From Siniperca chuatsi (taxonomy: Eukaryota; Chordata; Actinopteri; Centrarchiformes; Sinipercidae), in NCBI RefSeq assembly GCF_020085105.1, contig NC_058053.1:1-64000 (forward strand): a stretch of DNA of 64,000 nucleotides, in the 5' to 3' direction. The notes beneath the pieces are model-generated. The model was not told the origin of the DNA. It saw only the letters and a list, made by a program, of their open reading frames with translations, and ran no database searches. Made by a program: the position numbers and the translations under genes. Position 1 is the stretch's first letter. Every line of letters starts with the position of its first letter. Below, piece by piece: positions 23,701 to 33,031 of this stretch.

Positions 23701-24117
23701 TGTTGTCAGCGCATTCATTTATTTGTAAAAGAAAAGTCTGGAGAGAAGTTATTCCTTAATTTGGCATTTATTAAAGAATTGGAGGATAAAAAGCATGTTG
23801 TACAAACATATTTTCTATTCAGACAACCACAGTCAGCAAGCTGTTAATCTGTAGCCATCATCCTAAAAAAGAATGCTATTCTTAACATTACACAGAGTTT
23901 TAAATGAAAATGTACAACTATCTGATTTCTACAGAGGTGGGGAGGAGCTGTGGTTTAAACTTAGCTCTCCCTTCGGTGGTGCACAGGCTGGTCCCAGCCT
24001 CTTGGCACACGATTCCACCCTTCGTCTGGAGACAGCGTCCTAGTGGAGGAATCCTACACTTCCTCTGTTTGTAACTTGCTAAAGTCTCTGCTTTGTTCCC
24101 CAAAACTGATACTTGTC
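23701..24117 (-). repeat. Non-satellite segment, HOR copy 5
   Basis: Last copy of the segment. The 2.57 kb of satellite after it has no sixth copy, so the array ends before completing another higher-order unit. Confidence 0.7.
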
Positions 24118-26690
24118 CAAAGAGGAACACTGAGGCTCCATTCTGAGGTATGGCAAATGTCAAAATATAAGGGCAATTCTTATATTTTGACATTTGGCAC
24201 ACTTTTGAATGGGGTTTTCGGTATGGCAATTGTCAGTGTTGACAATTAGGAACATTTTTGACAAATGCTGTGACAAATAGGAACATTTTTGACGCGGCGC
24301 GACGTCCACTTGGGAACATTTTTGACACGGCGGAACTTGGCGTCCAAAGGGGAACACTGAGGGCTCCATTCTGAGGTATGGCAAATGTCAAAATATAAGG
24401 GCAATTCTTATATTTTGACATTTGGCACACTTTTGGAATGGGGTTTTGGGGTTGCCAAATGTCAGTGGTGACAATTGGGAACATATTTGACACGGCGGAA
24501 CTCTGTGTCCAATTGGGAACACTGAGGGCTCCATTCTGAGGTATGGCAAATGTCAAAATATAAGGGCAATTCTTATATTTTGACATTTGGCACACTTTTG
24601 AATGGGGTTTTCAGTATGGCAATTGTCAGTGGTGACAATTGGGAACATTTTTGACAAATGCTGTGACAAATAGGAACATTTTTGACGCGGCGCGACGTCC
24701 ACTTGGGAACATTTTTGACACGGCGGAACTCGGTGTCCAAAGGGGAACACTGAGGTCTCCATTCTGAGGTATGGCAAATGTCAAAATATAAGGGCAATTC
24801 TTATATTTTGACATTTGGCACACTTTTGAATGGGGTTTTGGGGTTGCCAAATGTCAGTGGTGACAATTGGGAACATTTTTGACACGGCACAACTCGGTGT
24901 CCAATTGGGAACACTGAGGGCTCCATTCTGAGGTATGGCAAATGTCAAAATATAAGGGCAATTCTTATATTTTGACATTTGGCACACTTTTGAATGGGGT
25001 TTTGGGGGTTGCCAAATGTCAGTGGTGACAATTGGGAACATTTTTGACACGGCGGAACTCGGTGTCCAATTCGAACACTGAGGGCTCCATTCTGAGGTAT
25101 GGCAAATGTCAAAATATAAGGGCAATTCTTATATTTTGACATTTGGCACACTTTTGGATGGGGTTTTAGGGGTTGTAAAATGTCAGTGGTGACAATTGGG
25201 AACATTTTTGACACGGCGGAACTCGGTGTCCAATTGGGAACACTGAGGGCTCCATTCTGAGGTATGGCAAATGTCAAAATATAAGGGCATTTCTTATATT
25301 TTGACATTTGGCACACTTTTGAATGGGGTTTTCGGTATGGCAAATGTCAGTGGTGACAATTGGGAACAATTTTGACAAATGCTGTGACAAATAGGAACAT
25401 TTTTGACGCGGCGCGACGTCCACTTGGGAACATTTTTGACACGGCGGAACTTGGTGTCCAAAGGGGAACACTGAGGTCTCCATTCTGAGGTATGGCAAAT
25501 GTCAAAATATAAGGGCAATTCTTATATTTTGACATTTGGCACACTTTTGAATGGGGTTTTCGGTATGGCAATTGTCAGTGGTGACAATTGGGAACAATTT
25601 TGACAAATGCTGTGACAAATAGGAACATTTTTGACGTGCGCGACGTCCACTTGGGAACATTTTTGACACGGCGGAACTTGGCGCCCAAAGGGGAACACTG
25701 AGGTCCCCATTCTGAGGTATGGCAAATGTCAAAATATAAGGGCAATTCTTATATTTTGACATTTGGCACACTTTTTGAATGGGGTTTTGGGGTTGCCAAA
25801 TGTCAGTGGTGACAATTGGGAACATTTTTGACACAGCGGAACTCGGTGTCCAATTGGGAACACTGAGGGCTCCATTCTGAGGTATGGCAAATGTCAAAAT
25901 ATAAGGGCAATTCTTATATTTTGACATTTGGCACACTTCTGAATGGGGTTTTCGGTATGGCAATTGTCAGTGGTGACAATTGGGAACAATTTTGACAAAT
26001 GCTGTGACAAATAGGAACATTTTTGACGCGGCGCGACGTCCACTTGGGAACATTTTTGACACGGCGGAACTTGGTGTCCAAAGGGGAACACTGAGGTCTC
26101 CATTCTGAGGTATGGCAAATGTCAAAATATAAGGGCAATTCTTATATTTTGACATTTGGCACACTTTTGAATGGGGTTTTGGGGGTTGCCAAATGTCAGT
26201 GGTGACAACTGGGAACATTTTTGACACGGCGGAACTCGGTGTCCAATTGGGAACACTGAGGTCTCCATTCTGAGGTATGGCAAATGTCAAAATATAAGGG
26301 CAATTCTTATATTTTGACATTTGGCACACTTTTGAATGGGGTTTTGGGGGTTGCCAAATGTCAGTGGTGACAATTGGGAACATTTTTGACACGGCGGAAC
26401 TCGGTGTCCAATTGGGAACACTGAGGGCTCCATTCTGAGGTATGGCAAATGTCAAAATATAAGGGCATTCCTTATATTTCGACATTTGGCACACTTTTGA
26501 ATGGGGTTTTCGGTATGGCAAATGTCAGTGGTGACAATTGGGAACATTTTTGACAAATGCTGTGACAAATAGGAACATTTTTGACGCGGCGCGACGTCCA
26601 CTTGGGAACATTTTTGACACGGCGGAGCTCGGTGTCCAAAGGGGAACACTGAGGTCTCCATTCTGAGGTATGGCAAATGTCAAAATATAA

Positions 26691-26944
26691 GGAACAACCT
26701 TCTATTTTGACACTTGGCATACATCAGAATGGGGCGCTCGGGGTTGCCAAATGTCAGTGTGACAGACGGGAACATTTTTGACACACTTCAATGTCCAAAG
26801 GGGAACACTGAGGGCTCCATTCTGAGGTATGGCAAATGTCAAAATATTAGATAGTGTGACAAACGGGGACATTTTTGACACGCATTTTTCCGTCGAAGGC
26901 TAATTTTCACATTTTTCTAACCAAAGTGCAATGCCCATCCCCCA
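26691..26944 (+). repeat. Degenerate end of the main satellite
   Basis: Monomer similarity decays here: the inverted repeat is broken (CTTCTATTTTGACACTTGG) and one unit is shortened. The GGAACATTTTTGACA box is still kept at 26770 and 26866 (as GGGACATTTTTGACA). This is the usual picture at the edge of an array. Confidence 0.75.
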
Positions 26945-27470
26945 CCCAGTGACACACGGGAACATTTTTGACAAATGGGAGGGAGGGTCCGCCGGAGGTC
27001 TACCCAGGAACGAATGCCCGTCTCGGGGCACGCGGAGGAAGGAGGGACCCCCCCCCCTCCAGGACTGGCTCTCTGACAAATGGGAACATTTTTGACAAAT
27101 GGGAGGGAGGGTCCGCCGGAGGTCTACCCAGGAACGAATGCTCGTCTCGGGGCACGCGGAAGGAAGCAGGGACCCCCCCCCCTCCAGGACTGGCGCTCTG
27201 ACAATTGGGAACATTTTTGACAAATGGGAGGGAGGGTCCGCCGGAGGTCTACCCAGGAACGAATGCCCGTCTCTGGGCACGCGGAGGAAGGAGGGACCCC
27301 CCCCATCCAGGACTGGCACTCTGACAATTGGGAACATTTTTGACAAATGGGAGGGAGGGCCCGCCGGAGGTCTTCCCAGGAACGAATGCCCGTCTCGGGG
27401 CACGCGGAGGACCTCCGCCGGGCCCTCCCGGAACGGGCGCTCTGACGATCGGCGTACGCCCCAAATGTCA
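26945..27470 (+). repeat. 124 bp tandem repeat sharing the satellite box, 4 copies
   Basis: Four copies with period 123-125 bp; the box GGGAACATTTTTGACAAATG lies near 26958, 27082, 27207 and 27330. Between boxes the units are GC-rich (GGGAGGGAGGG, CCGCCGGAGGTCT, a C run) and unrelated to the main satellite. Only the box and its edges are shared. Confidence 0.85.
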
Positions 27471-27564
27471 AAAATGTTCCCAAATGGACGCAGACGTAAG
27501 GGAACCCGCGACCTCAGAGGGCCTCGTTAAGTGCGTTTGACCGGGTCGCGACCCTTTACGCTCG

Positions 27565-27965
27565 AGGTAGAGCTTTGCGACCGTTTCCGGTCGAAAGTAG
27601 GTGTTGCTGTGAAGAGCTGGTGTGATTTTGGTGGTCCTGGGTGCATGCTGAGGTGCCTAATAACCTGCACAAAGGTCAAAAGGTCGCCAGGTGTCCCAAA
27701 TGTCAATTTTGACATTTGGGTCAAACCACTGGATTTCATCATTTTAGCACGGGGCGAGAAAGTTGCGACCGTTTCCGGTCGAAAGTCGGGGTTGCAGAGA
27801 AGAGCTGGTGTGATTTTGGTGGTCCTGGGTGCATGCTGAGGTGCCTAATAACCTGCACAAAGGTCAAAAGGTCGCCAGGTGTCCCAAATGTCAATTTTGA
27901 CATTTGGGTCACATCACCTGAACTCAACATTTTAGCACGGGGCCAGAAAGCTGCGACCTTTTCCG
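27565..27965 (+). repeat. 188 bp tandem repeat with palindrome, about 2.2 copies
   Basis: Units begin near TTGCGACCGTTTCCGGTCG at 27575 and 27763, with a diverged start at 27951. Each full unit contains a perfect 26 bp palindrome (arms CCCAAATGTCAA, centre TT) at 27695-27720 and about 27883-27908. Its arms are the TGTCA-AAATG-type half of the satellite box. Confidence 0.85.
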
Positions 27966-28079
27966 TTTGAAAGAAGGGGTCACGGTGGAGCGCTGACGCG
28001 AATTTGGCGGTCCTGCGTGCGGGCTGAGGTGCCCAAAGACCCGCACGCGGGTCGGTAGGCCGGACGGTTCCCTTACGTT

Positions 28080-28440
28080 TTTGAATTATTCAATTTATTA
28101 CATCAAAAATTCATAACTTTTTACAGAAACGTCCCAGAGACCCCATATTCGGCACGGACGGCGCGGGCGGGGCCCGGAACGAGCCCGCGGCGTCGAATCC
28201 CCCCCAGCGGCACCGGGGGGGGAAATAGGGTCCGTTCGACCCGCCGAGAGAGGACGGGTTAGGAAGCGACGAAACTCACACCCTCCATGACTTTTGGACG
28301 GCTCGGAGAGATTTTTTTTTTCGAGCGCGCCAGAGCTCCGATTTTTCGGCACGTCGTCGCCGGGCCCCGGAGGGCCCCGCCCGACTAGGTCCGGCCCCTC
28401 CGGGGCGCTCGGCGGCGGCGCGGGACCGCGTGACACTTCC
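28080..28440. other. GC-rich block, unidentified
   Basis: Strongly GC-rich DNA with long C and G runs (28200, 28217) and CGGCGGCGCG-type stretches, ending where TGACACTTCCCATACATTTG returns to the satellite-like style. It does not match the 18S, 5.8S or 28S rRNA cores as I know them, although the style is reminiscent of ribosomal spacers. No credible reading frame or RNA gene was found. Confidence 0.4.
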
Positions 28441-28489
28441 CATACATTTGAATGGGAAATTTGGAAAGGACGAAAGAATGGGAGGTTAT

Positions 28490-28960
28490 ACCCGAATGTC
28501 AACCCGAATGTCAAAAATGTTCCCGTGCGTCAATTTTCGCAAGGGCCGCTCTGACGAACGGGACCGTTTCTGACACTTGACTTTTTGAGCGCGTGTCAAA
28601 AATGTTCCCGTTCGTCAATACATATTTCCATACGGACCCCCTCCACTGTAACAGTCGACCCGAGCGTCAAAAATGTTCCCGTGCGTCAAATTTCGTAAGG
28701 GCGCTCTGACGAACGGGACCGTTTCTGACACTTGACTTTTTGGGCGCGTGTCAAAAATGTTCCCGTTCGTCAATACATATTTCCATACGGACCCCTCCAC
28801 TGTAACAGTCGACCCGAAGCGCCAAAAATGTTCCCCGCGTCAAATTTCGTAAGGCCCGCTCTGACGAACGGGACCGTTTCTGACACTTGACTTGTTGGGC
28901 GCGTGTCAAAAATGTTCCCGTTCGTCAATACATATTTCCCCTCCACTGTAACGTTCGACG
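28490..28960 (-). repeat. 155 bp tandem repeat, satellite box on the minus strand, 3 copies
   Basis: GCGTGTCAAAAATGTTCCCG recurs at 28591, 28746 and 28901, exactly 155 bp apart, with a second box copy in each unit (near 28510, 28667 and 28822). The box is the reverse complement of that in 11-27 kb. The rest (CATACGGACCCC, CTGTAACAGTCGACC, TCTGACGAACGGGACCG) is unrelated to the other families. Confidence 0.85.
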
Positions 28961-29290
28961 ACGTTCCCGTCCGTCACGGCGGCTTCCCAATCGTCAGAAC
29001 GGTCGTCGGCGACCGAAACGTCAAAAACGAGCCCGCGTGTCAAAAGAGCGCGACAGAGAACGTCCCCTTTGTCAAAAAGGGCTCCGCAAGTGTCAAATCT
29101 AAAAATTGGACGCGGACGCCCCCCTCGGGATCCGGCCGGTCGTCGCGCCCGCGTTCCCGAATGTCAGGAATGTTCCCGAATGTCCAATTCAATGTATGGC
29201 AAGTGTCGACCACATTGACACCGTGGTGACTTTTTGACAATGGCAATACTCTCCCATTCATTTTCCCTGACAATTGGGAACATTTCCCTT
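28961..29290. repeat. Diverged satellite-like DNA with scattered boxes
   Basis: Irregular sequence with repeated GTCAAAA and TGTCAGGAATGTTCCCG-type fragments on the minus strand, then a plus-strand TGACAATTGGGAACATTT at about 29268-29285. No regular period. This is the last sign of the satellite box in the window. Confidence 0.6.
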
Positions 29291-29930
29291 ACCTACCTCG
29301 GTGCTCCTTACCTTTGGTCAAGTTTCTTTTTCTTTTTCTTTTCCTTTCTTTTCTCCCCTTCTTTCCGGGCAGGTTCCAGCGAGATCTCTCTTACCTAGAA
29401 GATATAAAAAATTAAATAAAAAACACATTTTTTAACACGGGGTCGGCTTGGAGTTTTAAGCTTTTAAACTGAGTATTGGTCAGGACCTTAGGCGGACATT
29501 GCTGCAACAGGGCTATTCGGTTTTCTCCCTTTGGTTAATTAGCACTTACCTTTTTTTATTTCCAGCACTTACCGCCCTGCTGCAGTTCTGTTTGTCTGCT
29601 TTTTGTTTTTCTGACCCAGCTGCTCTCCTCAAATTATACCTGAGCACTTACTTTTTATGAATTATCAATGGTGGTGTCTCAATTCTCCCCGTCACAGGAG
29701 ATTTAACTGAGCCCCGTCGACTGTTAGACTATGTAATCATTTATTCCATTTCTTAGTGATTTTAGTCCCAGACACTGATTTGTTGTTTCCCCTAATTTTT
29801 TCCTTTTGGTTGTTTTTAAAACTTTTTATAAACCACATAGTAGCACCTGTTGATTTTATGAACTTAGAATACAAAGAAATACTAGTGCCAGTGCATTATA
29901 ACTGCCTGCAGGGAGTTAACCCCTTTTTGC
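29291..29930. other. Unidentified AT-rich DNA with a pyrimidine tract
   Basis: Starts with a C/T-only tract (about 29325-29366) and continues as AT-rich DNA with no recognisable gene or element. A 66-codon open frame at 29756-29956 runs into the telomere-like block and has no family likeness, so it is not called. Confidence 0.4.
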
Positions 29931-30094
29931 CCCTAACCCTAACCCTATGTTTATAAGTCCCCTAACCTAACCCCTGACCCTAACCCTAACCTTAACCCCC
30001 TAACCCTAACCCCTAACCCTAATCCCCTAAACCAACCCCTAACCCTAATCCCCTAAACCAACCCCTAACCCCTTAACCCCTAACCCTAACCCTT
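29931..30094 (+). repeat. Degenerate interstitial telomere repeat (CCCTAA)n
   Basis: About 165 bp of CCCTAA and variants (CCCCTAA, CCCTAAACCAA). The C-rich strand is the plus strand, the orientation of a left chromosome end. It lies between the satellite side and a 5'-truncated LINE, so it is internal and not a present telomere. Confidence 0.9.
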
Positions 30095-32513
30095 TGAGAT
30101 AAACAAAATATTTGAAGAATACTACAAAAAATTATACTCATCTGATCTGGACCCAAACCAAGAAGACATAAACCAATTCCTCAATAACATCCTACTACCA
30201 AAACTCAACCCGGAACAAACTAACTCTCTCGAATTACCAGTCACTGAAAAAGAACTCCACTCCGCGCTGAAACACATGCAAAATAATAAGGCACCAGGAC
30301 CGGATGGTTTCCCTGCTGAGTTCTACAAACATTTTTGGTCAACCTTATTCCCACTATTCAGTAGAACAATAACAGATATAAAACAAAATGCTAAATTCCC
30401 ATCCCACATGAACACAGCGCTTATATCACTCATCCCTAAACCCAACAAAGACCACACCCTCACATCTAACTACCTTCCTATTTCACTTATAAATGTCAAC
30501 GTAAAAATCATCAGCAAAGTATTATCCCATAGAATTGTAAAAATTATACCATATATCATCCATCCTGATCAGACCAGCTTTATAAAAGGTAGACATGCAT
30601 CCAATAATACTCGCAGATTATACAATTTAATGCATTACTCATCAGTACAACAGAAAGATACTCTCATTGCCACATTAGATGCAGAAAAAGTTTTCGATAG
30701 GGTCAAGTGGAAATTTTTATTCACCGCATTACAAAAATTTGGCTTTGGAGAGTCATTTATTAACTGGATCAAGATTTTATAGACATCACCATCTGCCACA
30801 GTCACAACCAATGGACTAACATCACAAAGCTTCACACTGCACAGGGGGACGAGGCAGGGATGTCCACTCTCTCCATCTCTATTTACCATTTTTATTGAAC
30901 CCCTAGCAGTAGCTATCCGCCAAAACCCATCGATCAAAGGTATTGAAACACCACAACAAACACATAAAATCTCACTTTATGCAGATGATATTCTACTATT
31001 TATACAAAAACCGTTACTATCCACTCAAGAAATAATTAAAACAATCCAGTCCTTTTCAAAGATCTCAGATTATGCAATAAATTGGAACAAATCATCCATC
31101 CTCCCTTTACATAAAACCAAATGGGATGTGGCACCCCACCAATCACCTATACCTACATGTCATGATCACATCACTTACTTAGGCATCAAGATTTCCTCCA
31201 GACTGTCAGAGTTGGTAACACTCAACTTCACACCACTGCTAAAAAAATAGAAGACGACTTGCTTCGATGGCTCAACCTTCCAATCTCCATAATTGGCAGG
31301 ATAGCGGCAATAAAAATGACAATTTTACCAAAAATCAATTATTTATTCTCAATGATTCCAATCCACCCCACACTCACCTGGTTTAAATCGCTAGACTCCA
31401 TTATCACTCACTTCTACTGGAAAAATAAAATGCCAAGGATAAAATTCACTACACTACAAAAAAACAGGACTAGAAGCACCAAATTTTCATTACTACTCAA
31501 TGGCTAATCAACTGCAATACATATACAAATGGATCCACCCCACCAAATCCGATATTATATGGCTAGATATCGAACAGTCACTATGCAAAGAATTAAATAT
31601 AGCTGACATACCATTCCTTTCTAAATCAATCAAACACCACACATGTTTCAACGCTGTAACAATAACTTCCACTCTGACAGCCTGGTGGAAATTTCACCAA
31701 ATCACAAATTCTATACTAGCTCCATCTAACCTCACCCCACTGTGGAACAATCCTGACTTCATAAGCAATAAAAAAAAATACTGAACTTCCGCACATGGGA
31801 TGAAAAAGGTATCACTCACATTAAACACATTTTCAAATCCAACACATTAACAACATTTCCGCAGTTGGCCCAGGAGTTCGGCATCAGGAGCAATGAATTT
31901 TTAAAATACCTACAAATTAAATCTTCTGTTCTGGCTAAAATAATAATCAGAGCCACAAACTTAAAACTTCCACCTGCAATATCAGACTTGGTTAACATTC
32001 CATCCCGAAAGAAACTTCTCTCTAAAATATACAAAATCATTTCAAATCAACTTCAGACCATATACTTGCCAACAATAAAATGGGAAAATGATCTCTCAAT
32101 AGCTCCTGATGCCAACTTCTGGACCCAAATTTGCAAAAACATCTATCTTATGTCCAAAAATGCTAATCTTCAATTAATACAATACAAAACACTTCACAGA
32201 ACACATTACACGGGCAATAGATTAGCTAAAATGGGTTTTACATCAGAAATTTGCACACATTGCAGTCAGAAATCCACAGATACATACATCCATGCAACCT
32301 GGCACTGCACTCCCATCAAACAGTTTTGGGAAGAGGTCACACAGACACTATCCACTTTAGTGGGCTGCCACATCCCACTATCGCCCTCTCTCTGCTTGCT
32401 AGGGGACCTCACAATAATTACTGATAAATCTATAAACTTTAAAATTCTCCTAATAGCTCTAACCATCGCCACGAAAACTATCCTCATGAACTGGAAAACT
32501 CGCAACAACATAC
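30095..32513 (+). mobile_element. 5'-truncated L1-clade LINE (ORF2 part)
   Basis: Starts in the middle of ORF2, just before the RT (FEEYYKKLY), directly at the end of the telomere-like block. RT motifs follow: NNKAPGPDGFPAEFY, SLINVNVKIISKVL, LDAEKVFDRVKW, then TRQGCPLSP and LYADDIL (near 30975). The C-terminal region has LQYKTLHRTHYT and a CX2C...H...W-type segment (ICTHCSQ...HATWHC). The style is fish L1 clade. The copy is dead: a stop falls after WIKIL near 30780 and there are frame changes near 31245, 31470 and 31780. A chromovirus interrupts it at 32513, and its frame continues at 36847. Confidence 0.88.
32509..32513 (+). repeat. Target-site duplication of the chromovirus, left copy (CATAC)
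   Basis: CATAC immediately before the first LTR is repeated at 36842-36846 immediately after the second, the 5 bp duplication usual for Ty3/Gypsy integrases. Confidence 0.9.
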
Positions 32514-33018
32514 TGTTACGGACGGACCAATCCGGAGACACTGGTAAGGAGATTTCGAGAGTTTATTGATTACAGAGAGAAATAGAGAGTCTATAGGAGT
32601 AGAGAAGATACCGTCCCTTGTATCACTGACGGTGGCGGAGTGCAGGAGCTGGATAGCTGAACACGAGGCGACGGGAACGGGAGCCACACACACTGGAGAC
32701 AGAAGACACTCCGGAGCCGGGTGAGAACTGCTACCCATAGAAAACCGGAGTCGAGTTAGAGGTTCGTAGTGCTGGATGGCTGTGATCAAGAAGTAGCGTC
32801 GTAGGAGAGTCCGAGGTTAACTGAAGGTAGGAGGCGTAGCTCTGTCCTTCTAGCGAACGAGACCAGACACTGACTGAGGTGAAGAGTGGAGATTTATAGT
32901 GGAGAGGAGTGGCTAATTGCAACCAGGTGTGTGCTGAGTCACAGGTGCAGGCCATTAGTATTCAGGTGAGGAGGAGTGGTGTGGCTGAGATGAGGTGGAG
33001 CCTGGCGTGTCTGTGACA
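32514..33018 (-). repeat. Chromovirus 3' LTR
   Basis: 505 bp, bounded by TGTTACGG and CTGTGACA on the plus strand, and matched over its full length by 36337-36841. Confidence 0.93.
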
Positions 33019-33031
33019 GTACCCCCCCCTT
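33019..33031 (-). other. Chromovirus polypurine tract
   Basis: GTACCCCCCCCTT on the plus strand is a purine run on the element strand directly next to the 3' LTR, the known primer site for plus-strand DNA synthesis in LTR elements. Confidence 0.75.

Larger units (their letters stand above)
11012..26690 (+). repeat. Higher-order satellite array (165/228 bp monomers, ~2.93 kb HOR)
   Basis: About 15.7 kb of tandem repeats. Two monomer types alternate: ~165 bp, and ~228 bp with a 63 bp extra piece carrying additional TGACAAATAGGAACATTTTTGAC-type sequence split between neighbours. Each monomer has one to three copies of the box TGGGAACATTTTTGACA and a perfect inverted repeat (arms AAATGTCAAAATATAAG, 7 bp loop). 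About a dozen monomers plus one ~410 bp non-satellite segment form a higher-order repeat. The segments recur at 11980, 14911, 17840, 20775 and 23701, giving a period of 2926-2935 bp and about 5.4 copies. Copies are almost identical apart from small indels. No coding function is seen; such arrays are typical of centromeric or other heterochromatic DNA. Confidence 0.95.

Noticed and set aside
11012-26690. CRISPR-like regular repeats
   Set aside because: The periodic unit is the whole monomer without unique spacers, and this is a vertebrate genome.
11179-26720. Dozens of open frames of 65-239 codons on the minus strand of the satellite, with repeating peptides such as CQMSKYKNCPYILTFAIPQN
   Set aside because: Monomer lengths (165, 228) are multiples of three and the minus strand is poor in stops, so all three frames stay open for similar lengths. 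Peptides differ between frames, and there is no start context, splice signal or protein family.
26900-27530. Overlapping 70-167 codon frames on both strands in the 124 bp repeats
   Set aside because: They result from GC-rich tandem repetition with a period not far from a multiple of three.
29756-29956. A 66-codon frame ending in telomere-like repeats
   Set aside because: It has no family likeness, and its C-terminus is made of telomere-type sequence.
29931-30094. True chromosome end
   Set aside because: The repeats are short, degenerate and internal, with about 30 kb of DNA on each side.
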